In this document: piece by piece, positions 34,465 to 42,640 of the stretch | How positions within the stretch are numbered: the stretch's first letter is position 1 | How the letters are laid out: every line of letters begins with the position of its first letter | DNA from: Stenotrophomonas sp. 610A2 | GTDB taxonomy: Bacteria; Pseudomonadota; Gammaproteobacteria; Xanthomonadales; Xanthomonadaceae | NCBI RefSeq assembly: GCF_030549615.1 | Contig: NZ_CP130832.1 | Coordinates: 3,534,001 to 3,598,000, forward strand | Direction of reading: 5' to 3' | DNA length: 64,000 nucleotides | The notes under the pieces: generated by a model | Databases searched by the model: none | Seen by the model: the letters and a program-made list of their open reading frames with translations, nothing else | What the model was told of the DNA's origin: nothing | Program-made: the position numbers and the translations under genes

Positions 34465-36942
34465 ATGTCAGGCACAGCACCACGCTCATCCAGCCAAGCC
34501 ATGGCACGGATTGCCGCCACGCCGGCACCTGCCCGCGTGCGTCACTTGTTGGAAAGTGCTTTCCAAGCCACCGATGAGGTCCTGCGCACGCCGCTGCAGC
34601 TGACCGCCATCGAGCTGGAACGCGCCCTGTTCAAGCGCGCGGAAATGGCCCACAACAGCCAGGTCCAGTCCGACATCTACGCCCAGCTACGGGTGCTGCG
34701 CGAGCACGCCGAACAGTTCCCTGATTTTTTTCTTGAGGCATTGGCCGCGCAGGTAGCCAGCTTCAAGGATCCGCCCAGGCCCGACCAGGAAGCACACGCG
34801 GCAACCTTCAAGTCGATGACGCTGGTGGAAGACACCGACATCGACCGCGACATCCTGTTGCACGAAATGGCGCGGCGCGAAGCGTTCCGCGCCCCCAACC
34901 CACTGTTGTTGCTGGGGCAGCGCTTTGCGGTGCTGGCTGCGCAGCCCGCATTTGACTCCGAGCGCCTGCCAGTCGGCCCCTACGCACAATGCCGGGCGCT
35001 GCGCGAAGCCGGCGAGCAGATGCAGCTCAACCTCGATGCCCAGTTGGTGCTGTTCCAGGTGTTCGAACGCATGGTCATGACCCGCCATGCCGAACTGGTC
35101 GATCGCCTGAACATCCTGCTTGAACGTGAGGGCGTGCTTCCCGGGCTGGTCTATCGCCCACATCTGCCCCGCCCTTCCGCCCCGCGCGGCCCGGGCGCTG
35201 TCAGCGGCCAGGCCGATGCCGGTGGGCCGCGCAGCGCGGGCTCGGCACCCTTGACCAGTTGGCAAGGCCAAGCCCCGGCCGCCTCCTGGGCCAGTATTTC
35301 CAGCGAACTACAGGCCGGCCCGGCAACCGCAGCCGCAGTGCACGGCGCCGCGCCGATGCAGAGCACCGGCAATGCAGCCGCCATGCCGCCTATGGAAAGC
35401 CTGCATAGCCTGCTTGATGCCGCGCGCCACGCTCTTGCGATGAGCGCAGGCAACAGCGGCGCAGGTAGTAATAGTGGCGGCGCGCCAGCAGGTCGTGGCA
35501 CCGGGGCCGGCGCTGGCGCGATGCCCGACTTCTCCGCCCTGCAGGCGCAGGCACAACACGGCGCTGCCGGTGCCGCACCTTCGGTTGCTGCCGCCGCCAA
35601 TACCCCGAACGTTCCAGCCGAGCCGGTTTCCACCAAGGTTGCGATGGACGTGCTGGGCAAGCTGCAGGCTGCCGCCTCGTCATCCGGTAGCCGTCATGGC
35701 ATGGCTGACATCCGCAACGCCCTGATTGCCCAGGTCAAGGCCGAGCACGGCCCCGCCGCGACGCTGTCGGTGCAGGACGGCGACACCATGGACCTGCTCG
35801 GCATGCTCTATTCCGAGCTGCAGCGCGAGGTGCGCAGCGAGGGCCCGGCTGCCGATCTGCTGCGACGCCTGCAGGTGCCGTTGGCCCGCGCCGCCATCAG
35901 CGACCAGGAGTTCTTCCTGCGCGACCAGCACCCGGCGCGCGAACTGCTCAATGCGGTCGCCGAATCCGGCGCGGTCTGGCTCAGCGACGAAGACAGCGAT
36001 CCGGTGCTGCTGCTGAAGCTCAAGGACGCCGTCAACAAAGTAGTCAACGACTATCAGGGCGACGAAGCCGTCTTTGTTGAAGCCAACGACATCATCCAGG
36101 GCCACTTGCGCGCAGCTGCCCGTCGCGCGGAGATGGCCGAACGCCGGCAGGTGGATGCTGCCCGCGGCAAGGAGCGCCTGGAAGCCGCCAAACAGCTGGC
36201 CAATACCAGCATCGATGATCTCTGCCAGAGGGCCGAACCACCCAAATTCGTGCAGACCCTGCTGCACAAGGCATGGGCCGACGTGCTCACCCTCACCTTG
36301 CTACGCCACGGCGAGGGTTCGGAGGAATGGCAGCAGCGTGAGCAGGCCACCCGCCGTATCGGTGAGATCACCAGCCTGCCGCCCGGCAGCCCGGCCGATG
36401 TCGGTTTCGGCGAGGAAATCGAGCAGTCGCTGCTGCAGGTGGGCTACCACCAGGATGAGGCTGCTGCCATCGCACGCCGGCTGTCCACGCCGGGCGGCGA
36501 AGACGACCTCATTTCGCGCACCGAGCTGGCCGCCAAACTCAAGACACGCACCCGCCTCGGCGAGTCCGCCGATCCGGACGAAGAAGAGCGCCGCAAGAAG
36601 GTTGAAACGCCCCGAACCGAAGAGGAAGAGGCGCACTACCGCCAGCTGCGCACCTTGCCGTTCGGCACCTGGTTCGAGTTCACCGTCAACCAGCAGGGCG
36701 ACAACCGGCGCCAGCGTCTGTCCTGGTACAGCCTGATCACCGGCAACGCCCTGTTCGTGAACCAGCGCGGACAGAAGGTGTCGGAGCATTCACTCGACGC
36801 GATGTCGCGGTTGATGGCCAAGGGCCAGCTGCGCATCGTCACCGAGGACAAGGGTCGCCTGATCGACCGCGCCTGGCAGGCCACCGTGCGGGCACTGCGC
36901 TCGATCGCCGGCCATGCCTCCAACACAGGGGAGTCCGCATGA
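34465..36942 (+). CDS. DUF1631 family protein
   Basis: 825 residues, with GGAAGGA 8 nt before the ATG. The N-terminal helical domain (residues 20-220, for example LLESAFQATDEVLRTPLQLTAIELERALFKRAEMAHNSQ) and the C-terminal helical domain (about 430-815, ending FVNQRGQKVSEHSLDAMSRLMAKGQLRIV) match DUF1631. They are joined by a low-complexity Ala/Gly/Ser/Pro linker (about 230-400). It is soluble with no signal peptide. Homologues are often wrongly called thymidine phosphorylase. It overlaps the PilZ gene by 4 nt, which ties it to c-di-GMP signalling. Confidence 0.9.
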   Translation: MSGTAPRSSSQAMARIAATPAPARVRHLLESAFQATDEVLRTPLQLTAIELERALFKRAEMAHNSQVQSDIYAQLRVLREHAEQFPDFFLEALAAQVASFKDPPRPDQEAHAATFKSMTLVEDTDIDRDILLHEMARREAFRAPNPLLLLGQRFAVLAAQPAFDSERLPVGPYAQCRALREAGEQMQLNLDAQLVLFQVFERMVMTRHAELVDRLNILLEREGVLPGLVYRPHLPRPSAPRGPGAVSGQADAGGPRSAGSAPLTSWQGQAPAASWASISSELQAGPATAAAVHGAAPMQSTGNAAAMPPMESLHSLLDAARHALAMSAGNSGAGSNSGGAPAGRGTGAGAGAMPDFSALQAQAQHGAAGAAPSVAAAANTPNVPAEPVSTKVAMDVLGKLQAAASSSGSRHGMADIRNALIAQVKAEHGPAATLSVQDGDTMDLLGMLYSELQREVRSEGPAADLLRRLQVPLARAAISDQEFFLRDQHPARELLNAVAESGAVWLSDEDSDPVLLLKLKDAVNKVVNDYQGDEAVFVEANDIIQGHLRAAARRAEMAERRQVDAARGKERLEAAKQLANTSIDDLCQRAEPPKFVQTLLHKAWADVLTLTLLRHGEGSEEWQQREQATRRIGEITSLPPGSPADVGFGEEIEQSLLQVGYHQDEAAAIARRLSTPGGEDDLISRTELAAKLKTRTRLGESADPDEEERRKKVETPRTEEEEAHYRQLRTLPFGTWFEFTVNQQGDNRRQRLSWYSLITGNALFVNQRGQKVSEHSLDAMSRLMAKGQLRIVTEDKGRLIDRAWQATVRALRSIAGHASNTGESA

Positions 36943-37286
36943 TCACCAATACCCGCCGCGCACCGCGCCTGCAGGTACCGGAGCTGGTGCCGGTGCGTGA
37001 CCAGATGACCGGTTCCCAGATCGGCCGGCTCGGCAACATATCCGAAACCGGCATGTTGCTGATCACCTCCGTGCCAATGCACGACGACGCCTTGTACCAG
37101 CTGCAGTTCCCGATCCCCGATGGCCGTGGCGGTCAACTGCAGATAGACGTCGGCGTGCATTTATTGTGGAGCGAACCGACACACGCGCCAGAGCAGTCGT
37201 GGGCCGGATTCCGCTTCCTGACTCTGGACAAGGCCCACCGCGAACGCCTGGTGCAGTGGATAGAAGGCAGCCTCCCTGCAGCCTGA
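36939..37286 (+). CDS. PilZ domain protein (c-di-GMP receptor)
   Basis: 115 residues, a single PilZ domain. The c-di-GMP motifs are intact: RRAPR (RxxxR, residues 6-10) and NISETG ([D/N]xSxxG, about 33-38). It should therefore bind the second messenger. It is translationally coupled (ATGA) to the DUF1631 gene, suggesting the two form one signalling unit. It is distant from the pilMNOPQ cluster. Confidence 0.93.
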   Translation: MITNTRRAPRLQVPELVPVRDQMTGSQIGRLGNISETGMLLITSVPMHDDALYQLQFPIPDGRGGQLQIDVGVHLLWSEPTHAPEQSWAGFRFLTLDKAHRERLVQWIEGSLPAA

Positions 37287-37368
37287 GTGCCGAAAACGGC
37301 ACAGCAGCAGCGGGCTGATTGCGGCAGAATTGGGGCCTGCATTCCGCATGTCCCAGTGAGCCACCGCG

Positions 37369-38697
37369 ATGAACCAGCAAGATCCAGGCAGCCTCTACGC
37401 CCACCACCTTGGCGAAATGATCCGCCGCGCCGACACGGCACTGGCGCGTGGTGGTTTCGATCACCTGGTGGTTCCCAGCGGCACCCAACACTACCAGGTG
37501 TTCGACGACCGCGATTACCCGTACGCGGTCAACCCGCAGTTCAAGACCTGGCTGCCGTTGACCAAGCTGCCGTACAGCTGGCTGATCCACACCCCCGGCA
37601 AGCGCCCGACGCTGGTGTTCTACCAGCCCTTCGATTACTGGCACGTGGTACCGGGCGCACCGAGCGGCTGGTGGGTGGAGCATTTCGACATCCACATCAT
37701 CCGCAAGCCGGAAGAAGCCCTGGCCCTGCTGCCGGCCGACCCGAGCCGCTGCGCCATCCTCGGCGAGGCCCAGAGCGCGCTGGGCGGTTTCGCACCGAAC
37801 AACCCGGCGGCGGTGATCAATTACCTGGAATGGCATCGCGGCTACAAGACGCCGTACGAGATCGCGCTGATGCGCCAGGCGCAGGTACTGGGCGTACGCG
37901 GCCACCGCGCTGCCGAAGCCGCGTTCCGTTCCGGTGCCAGCGAGTTCGAGATCCACATGGCGTATTGCAGCGCCGTCGGCCAGGACGCCAACGAACTGCC
38001 CTACGGCAACATCATCGGCCTCAACGAACACGCCGCCGTGCTGCACTACACCGACCTGGGCAAGCAGGCACCGCAACCACTGCGCAGCTTCCTGATCGAT
38101 GCCGGCGCTTCGGCCTACGGTTACGCCAGCGACATCACCCGCACCTACGCAGCGGCCGGCCATAGCGAGTTCCAGTCCTTCATTGATGCGGTGGATGCCG
38201 CGCAGCTGAAGATGTGTGCTGCGGTACGTGCTGGCTTTGATTACAAGCAGCTGCACATCGACGCACACCTGTCGCTGATGGGCATCCTCAAGGATTTCGG
38301 CGTGATCACGGTGTCGCCGGAAGCTGCCCTGGCAACGGGCGTAAGCGCGGCGTTCTTCCCGCATGGCATCGGCCATCTGATCGGCGCGCAGGTACACGAC
38401 GTGGCCGGCTTTGCCGCCAGCGAAGACGGCGGCCGCGTCGAGCGCCCGGCCGGCCATCCCTACCTGCGCATGACCCGCGTATTGGAGCCCGGAATGGTAG
38501 TCACCATCGAACCGGGCCTGTACTTCATCGACATGTTGCTGGACGAAGTGAAGAAGGCCGGCAATGCCGCCAGCATCAACTGGGACCGGGTGGACTTCTT
38601 CCGTCCTTACGGTGGTGTGCGCATTGAAGACGAGGTGCTGTGCACCGACGGCGAAGCGGACAACCTGACCCGTCCGGAATTTGCTGCACAGGCGTGA
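37369..38697 (+). CDS. pepQ: Xaa-Pro dipeptidase PepQ
   Basis: 442 residues. The N-terminal PepQ domain (LYAHHLGEMIRRADTALARGGFDHLVVPSGTQHYQVFDDRDYPYAVNP) is followed by the pita-bread metallopeptidase fold. Metal ligands are visible in LIDAGASAYGYASDITRTY (two Asp), FFPHGIGHLIGAQVHDV (His), VTIEPGLYFIDML (Glu) and GGVRIEDEVL (Glu). It cleaves dipeptides with C-terminal proline. It is monocistronic, with a hairpin at 38732-38754. The second proline peptidase, pepP, lies nearby on the other strand. Confidence 0.97.
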   Translation: MNQQDPGSLYAHHLGEMIRRADTALARGGFDHLVVPSGTQHYQVFDDRDYPYAVNPQFKTWLPLTKLPYSWLIHTPGKRPTLVFYQPFDYWHVVPGAPSGWWVEHFDIHIIRKPEEALALLPADPSRCAILGEAQSALGGFAPNNPAAVINYLEWHRGYKTPYEIALMRQAQVLGVRGHRAAEAAFRSGASEFEIHMAYCSAVGQDANELPYGNIIGLNEHAAVLHYTDLGKQAPQPLRSFLIDAGASAYGYASDITRTYAAAGHSEFQSFIDAVDAAQLKMCAAVRAGFDYKQLHIDAHLSLMGILKDFGVITVSPEAALATGVSAAFFPHGIGHLIGAQVHDVAGFAASEDGGRVERPAGHPYLRMTRVLEPGMVVTIEPGLYFIDMLLDEVKKAGNAASINWDRVDFFRPYGGVRIEDEVLCTDGEADNLTRPEFAAQA

Positions 38698-38731
38698 TGC
38701 AAGGGCGACATCAGTCGCTATGTGATTGAAA

Positions 38732-38754
38732 CCCGGGCGCGCAATGCGCCCGGG
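38732..38754 (+). terminator. Hairpin after pepQ
   Basis: The stem CCCGGGCGC / GCGCCCGGG with loop GCAAT lies 35 nt past the pepQ stop. There is no T-tract, so it is a weak terminator candidate. Confidence 0.5.
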
Positions 38755-38840
38755 ATGAGTGATACCGCGGATGTACCAGCATCCGCTTTCGCGAGAACCT
38801 TCGCCCCTCCCCTCAAAAGAAGCACAGCCAATCAAGCTTT

Positions 38841-38930
38841 GGCTTTGGCTTTGGCTGCTGTTGCTGTTGCTGTTGCTGTTTCCCCTCCCTGACGCGCAGC
38901 GTAGGGGAGGGCCAGGGAGGGGTGCCGTTG
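38841..38930. repeat. Hexamer run (CTTTGG, GCTGTT) and CCCTCCC palindrome
   Basis: Three to four CTTTGG hexamers (38841-38862) pass into GCTGTT-type hexamers (to about 38880). A CCCCTCCCTGACGC / GCGTAGGGGAGGG palindrome follows. The same hexamers form the array at 44497-44659. Not coding as far as can be seen. Confidence 0.7.
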
Positions 38931-38950
38931 CTTTGCAGTTGCCGTTGCTC

Positions 38951-39490
38951 TGAAGATTTTGACCTACCGGGCCCCTTCCGCAGCGACGGAGCTGGCAGAC
39001 AAGACCCCGTACGGGGCGACGTGCAGGACGCACGTCGTTTTTCGACGATACATGGATGTATCGTCGAAAAATCCTGCCAGCGGAGTGGACCTGGAGCGCG
39101 CAGCGCGGAAGGCGCGTAGGCAGGGTGTGCTTTCTTTGGGCCACCTTTCTTTGCACAAGCAAAGAAAGGTGTGCTCGCGCGCCGAAGGCGTGTGAAAGCC
39201 CTTGATTTTGATCTTGATTGCAGTTGCTGCTGGAGCAGAAGCCAAAAGCAAGAGCTTTCACTCCCCTTCGGGGAGCGAGTCACTTTTCTTTGCTTGTGCA
39301 AAGAAGAAGTAACCAAAAGAAAGCACACCCTGCCTCCGCGCCCACGTCGCTGCGCGACGCGGGTCCACTCCGCCGCCGGGATTTTTCGAGATACATCCAT
39401 GTCTCGTCGAAAAACGACGTGCGTCCTGCACGTCGCCCCATACGGGGTCTTGTCCGTCGGCTGCGTCGCTGCGGAAGGGGCCCGGTAGAT
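38951..39490. repeat. Large imperfect inverted repeat (arms about 230 bp, centre near 39220)
   Basis: The left arm (about 38959-39185) and right arm (about 39275-39490) are reverse complements with scattered differences. They share ACCGGGCCCCTTCCGCAGCG at the outer ends, AAGACCCCGTA(C/T)GGGGCGAC, GTGCAGGACGCACGTCG, TTTTTCGACGA(T/G)ACATGGATG, GCAGGGTGTGCTTTCTTT and CTTTGCACAAGCAAAGAAA toward the centre. The gap between pepQ and pepP (38698-39640) holds this element and simple repeats, and no gene. ORFs of 65-110 codons across it are shadows of the repeat. Confidence 0.85.
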
Positions 39491-39493
39491 CAA

Positions 39494-39600
39494 GAGCTTT
39501 GGAGCAACGGCAACTGCAACAGCAACGGCAACGGCAACTGCACCCCTCCCATACCCTCCCCTACGCTTTGCGTAAGGGAGGGCAACTGCAGAGGCAAATG
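39494..39600. repeat. CAACGG hexamer run and CCCTCCC palindrome, mirror of 38841-38930
   Basis: GAGCAACGGCAACTGCAACAGC-like hexamers (39499-39540) precede a CCCTCCCCTACGC / GCGTAAGGGAGGG palindrome (about 39552-39585). This is the reverse-oriented counterpart of the run left of the large inverted repeat, so the whole 38.8-39.6 kb block is roughly symmetrical. Confidence 0.6.
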
Positions 39601-39640
39601 CAGAAGAAAATCCAACCTCTATAACCGAACGCCGTGCGCC

Positions 39641-40966
39641 TCAGCGTTTGGCCATGAAGGCTTCGATCTCGTCGGCACTGCGTTCCAGCGCACCGGTCAG
39701 CACACGGTGCCCGTCCTCGGTGATCAACACATCGTCCTCGATGCGGATCCCAATGCCGCGCCAACGCGCCTCCACACTGCGATCGTCCGGCGAGATGTAC
39801 AGCCCCGGCTCGATCGTGAACACCATACCCGGCTCCAGCAGACGCGACTCGCCGGCTACCCGGTAATCGCCAACGTCGTGCACATCCATGCCCAGCCAAT
39901 GGCCGGTCTTGTGCCGGTAGAAACGCTGGTAATGACGCTCCAGGATGTTCTCTTCCAGATCGCCCTTCAGCAGCCCAAGACGCAACAAACCCTCGGTCAA
40001 TACCTCCACCGCTGCAAGATGCCCTTCCTCGTAGGCGATGCCCGGCTGCGCCTGTTCCAGTGCCGCCGCCTGTGCCGCCAGCACCAGATCATGCAGCGCG
40101 CGCTGCTCCTCGCTGAAACGGCCATTGACCGGGAAGGTACGGGTGATGTCGCTGGCATAACCGCGATACTCCGCGCCTGCATCGATCAGCACCAGATCGC
40201 CATCGCGGCTGCCACCGTTGTTGTCGCGGTAATGCAGCACGCAGGCATTCGCGCCTGCACCGACAATACTGTTGTATGCAGGGCACGCATCGGCCGCGCG
40301 GAACTCTCGTTCCAGCTCCGCCTGCAATTCGTACTCATGGATGCCCGCACGTGCAGCACGCATCGCCGCGCGGTGCGCACGCACACTGATGTCCGCCGCC
40401 TCCTGCATAAGCACGATTTCGTCGGCACTCTTGTACAGGCGCTGCTCGTGCAGCAGATGCCCAAGCTCCAGGAACTCATGCGGCGGCTGCGCGCCATTGC
40501 GCACCTGTGAACGCACCCGGTTCACCCAACCGATCAACTTCAGATCGAAGTCGGCGTCGCGGCCGAAGTGGTAATACACCCGCGAGCGGCCTTCCAGCAG
40601 GCCCGGCAGGATTTCATCCAGATCATCGATCGGATAGGCATCGTCCATGCCGTAATGCGAGACCGCGCCGTCCTGGCCTTCACGCGGGCCGTCCCAGGCT
40701 TCCCGGTCCGGATCGCGCTCGCGACAGAACAGGATGGCCTCGCCGTGCTTGCGCCCGGGGATCAGCACCAGCACCGCCTCGGGCTCCTGGAAGCCGCTCA
40801 GGTACCAGAAGTCCGAATCCTGACGGTACGGAAAGAAAGTGTCGTTGCTGCGCACCCGTTCTGCTGCCGCAGGCAGGACCAGAATGGCGTCATCGCCGGC
40901 CGCTTCCATCAATTGCCGGCGGCGGCGGGCGTACTCGGCTGGGGTGATCCCGGACAGACGCTTCAT
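39641..40966 (-). CDS. pepP: Xaa-Pro aminopeptidase PepP
   Basis: 441 residues. The N-terminal domain AMP_N (YARRRRQLMEAAGDDAILVLPAAAERVRSNDTFFPYRQDSDFWYLSGF) is followed by the metallopeptidase fold with ligands in LVLIDAGAEYRGYASDITRTFP, FYRHKTGHWLGMDVHDVG, FTIEPGLY and GIGIRIEDDVLI. It removes N-terminal residues before proline. It lies 7 nt after ygfB (UPF0149), the conserved ygfB-pepP order. The ubiH/ubiI genes that usually follow are absent here, replaced by the large inverted repeat. Confidence 0.97.
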   Translation of the reverse strand: MKRLSGITPAEYARRRRQLMEAAGDDAILVLPAAAERVRSNDTFFPYRQDSDFWYLSGFQEPEAVLVLIPGRKHGEAILFCRERDPDREAWDGPREGQDGAVSHYGMDDAYPIDDLDEILPGLLEGRSRVYYHFGRDADFDLKLIGWVNRVRSQVRNGAQPPHEFLELGHLLHEQRLYKSADEIVLMQEAADISVRAHRAAMRAARAGIHEYELQAELEREFRAADACPAYNSIVGAGANACVLHYRDNNGGSRDGDLVLIDAGAEYRGYASDITRTFPVNGRFSEEQRALHDLVLAAQAAALEQAQPGIAYEEGHLAAVEVLTEGLLRLGLLKGDLEENILERHYQRFYRHKTGHWLGMDVHDVGDYRVAGESRLLEPGMVFTIEPGLYISPDDRSVEARWRGIGIRIEDDVLITEDGHRVLTGALERSADEIEAFMAKR

Positions 40967-40973
40967 CGCAACC

Positions 40974-41519
40974 TCAGTTCAGGCTTTGCCGGTGACGCGA
41001 GCCCATCACGCAGTCGCCGTGCAACAGCAGTGCCGCAACGCGCACGAACTCTTCGATCTCGGACAGCGCGTCCTCGTCCTCGTCAGCGCTGTCGAACTCG
41101 TCGCTGGAGGCCTGTGCCAGACGCGCCAGATCCTGCAGCGCTTCTTCGCCCTCCTCGCTCAGTGCCGGGCGCTTGCCCGAGGCCAGGCCGAAGCCGCCCA
41201 GGAAAGCCCGGCACCATTCAAACAAGGCGTCGGTACGCGCCTGCAGTGGCTCCGCGGCATCCACCAGCACCAGCTCGAAGGCGAAGTCGCGGTCTTCCAG
41301 CTGCGCGACCGTGGCCTGCCGCAACAGGTCCAGAGTGCTGCCGGGCTCCGGCGCTGGCAGGTTGTCGTCGGCCAGCACCTTGGCCGGCCACGCAGGCACA
41401 TCGGCGCCGCCGGCGGCCAACCAGCCGCACAGTCCGCCGTGGAGTTCGGCCGGGGAAGCACCCAGGCCCAGCGACTGGCTGGCCTGGAGGATATCGTTGA
41501 CGGCGGGAAGATCGGTCAT
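40974..41519 (-). CDS. ygfB: UPF0149 family protein (YgfB-like)
   Basis: 181 residues from the ATG giving MTDLPAVNDILQASQSLGLG. An in-frame extension to 41588 would run into the divergent promoter. UPF0149 features are ASPAELHGGLCGWLAAGG, ALFEWCRAFLGGFGLA and the acidic DEFDSADEDEDALSEIEEFVRVAALLL. In pseudomonads YgfB modulates antibiotic-tolerance genes. It lies directly upstream of pepP and divergent from the ZapB-like/zapA pair, a conserved neighbourhood. Confidence 0.93.
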   Translation of the reverse strand: MTDLPAVNDILQASQSLGLGASPAELHGGLCGWLAAGGADVPAWPAKVLADDNLPAPEPGSTLDLLRQATVAQLEDRDFAFELVLVDAAEPLQARTDALFEWCRAFLGGFGLASGKRPALSEEGEEALQDLARLAQASSDEFDSADEDEDALSEIEEFVRVAALLLHGDCVMGSRHRQSLN

Positions 41520-41626
41520 GTCACTGGTCTGTAAAGCGGAGAGGAACGCCGGCACCGGCAAGATGACGACGGCCGCACAGTGTAGCAACCGCGCTGCATA
41601 CTCCTTCTTGACCGGCCCTCATCGCC

Positions 41627-41866
41627 ATGCCTATCGTGCCAACCATGGACTCCTTCGACCCCGCTGGCCAGCTGCTGGCCCTCGCCTCCCGCCTTGAGCT
41701 GCTGCTTGAGCGCAACCAGCGGCTGAGCGATGAAAACCGCAGCCTTCGCCAGCAGCAGGAACAGCTGATCAGCGAGCGCTCGCAGCTGCTGACCAAGAAC
41801 GAACAGGCCCGCTCCCGGGTGGAAGCCATGATCACCCGCCTCAAGTCGCTGGAGCAGCACACGTGA
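41627..41866 (+). CDS. TIGR02449 family coiled-coil protein (ZapB-like)
   Basis: 79 residues, almost entirely one coiled coil (LLALASRLELLLERNQRLSDENRSLRQQQEQLISERSQLLTKNEQARSRVEAMITRLKSLEQ). The second Met (residue 7, MDSFDPAGQL) is an equally good start. It overlaps zapA by 4 nt (GTGA). Position and shape fit a division-ring accessory protein working with ZapA at FtsZ. Confidence 0.9.
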   Translation: MPIVPTMDSFDPAGQLLALASRLELLLERNQRLSDENRSLRQQQEQLISERSQLLTKNEQARSRVEAMITRLKSLEQHT

Positions 41867-42162
41867 GCAACAACGAACCGGTCAGCGTCCATATCCTGGA
41901 CCGCGAGTACACCGTTGGCGTGGAACCGGCCGAGCGCGAAAGCCTCACTGCAGCCGCGCGCGTGCTCGATAGCAAGATGCGCGAGATCCGCGGCAGCAAC
42001 CGGATGGCGGCAGTGGATCGCATCGCGGTGTTGGCGGCGCTTAATCTTGCGCATGAACTGCAGCAGGTCCGCGATGAGCAGCTTGCACAGCAGCAGCGCT
42101 TCCAATCGGCCATGAGCGAACTGAACCGGCGCCTGGATCTGGCCATCGACAACGCGCGTTGA
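41863..42162 (+). CDS. zapA: Cell division protein ZapA
   Basis: 99 residues from a GTG start overlapping the previous stop. It begins VSVHILDREYTVGVEPAERESLTAAARVLDSKMREIR and has a C-terminal coiled coil (LAALNLAHELQQVRDEQLAQQQRFQSAMSELNRRLDLAI). ZapA cross-links FtsZ protofilaments. It is followed by 6S RNA and the 5-formyltetrahydrofolate cyclo-ligase gene, the classical gammaproteobacterial order. Confidence 0.96.
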   Translation: MSNNEPVSVHILDREYTVGVEPAERESLTAAARVLDSKMREIRGSNRMAAVDRIAVLAALNLAHELQQVRDEQLAQQQRFQSAMSELNRRLDLAIDNAR

Positions 42163-42247
42163 TCCAGCTGACCAGCTCAGACAGATGAATCCGCAATTCG
42201 TGAAATACGGCTGCACGTAGCCGCACAACCTCGTTATACTGGCGGCG

Positions 42248-42438
42248 CGTTCTCTGCTGTGAACGACGGCGTGTGCAAACATTCGCCTTGTCCCTTAATT
42301 ACGACCACGGGGGCGCGACGGAGCCGGGTGTGCAAGTCCGCCTTGTAGCGGGAAGCCCGATGGCCCCCCAGCGTTCCCACTTGAACCCCGGGTTCAAGGT
42401 CGTTTCGCACGCATCGTCACCGCGGAGAATGCAATATT
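42248..42438 (+). ncRNA. ssrS: 6S RNA
   Basis: It lies between zapA and the 5-formyltetrahydrofolate cyclo-ligase gene, the usual site of ssrS. The 5' end TTCTCTGC pairs with the 3' GCGGAGAA (42422-42429) to form the closing stem. TTGAACCCCGGGTTCAAGG (about 42382-42400) is the conserved 3' hairpin. A -10 box TATACT at 42235-42240 puts the start near 42248; the -35 is weak. 6S RNA mimics an open promoter and sequesters sigma-70 polymerase. Ends are approximate to a few bases. Confidence 0.88.
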
Positions 42439-42440
42439 CC

Positions 42441-42473
42441 AGAACGGCGCCTAACGGCGCCGTTCTTTTTTTG
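42441..42473 (+). terminator. Rho-independent terminator of 6S RNA
   Basis: The stem AGAACGGCGCC / GGCGCCGTTCT with a TAAC loop runs directly into T7, then GTC and T8. Confidence 0.92.
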
Positions 42474-42483
42474 TCTTTTTTTT

Positions 42484-42620
42484 CCTTCTCCCTCCGGGAG
42501 AAGGTGCCCCGAAGGGGCGGATGAGGGTGAGCGCGAAGCCTCATGCATGTTGATCTCACATCGCTTCACCCGCACCCTCTCCCCAACCCCTCTCCCGACG
42601 GGAGAGGGGCTTCAACTCTC
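42484..42620. repeat. Inverted pair of CTCCC-GGGAG xanthomonad palindromes
   Basis: CCTTCTCCCTCCGGGAGAAGG followed by TGCCCCGAAGGGGCGGATGAGG (42484-42530), then CACCCTCTCC...CTCTCCCGACGGGAGAGGGG (about 42570-42610) in the opposite sense. It fills the space between the 6S terminator and the next gene. Confidence 0.75.
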
Positions 42621-42640
42621 TGCCCGCAGATTTTTCCCCG

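Noticed and set aside
37063..39261. 732-codon minus-strand frame across pepQ and the repeat block
   Set aside because: Runs antisense to pepQ and through the large inverted repeat. No recognisable protein features.
38922..39493. Small frames (60-230 codons) in the pepQ-pepP gap
   Set aside because: Both arms of the inverted repeat give the same peptides on opposite strands. They are repeat shadows.
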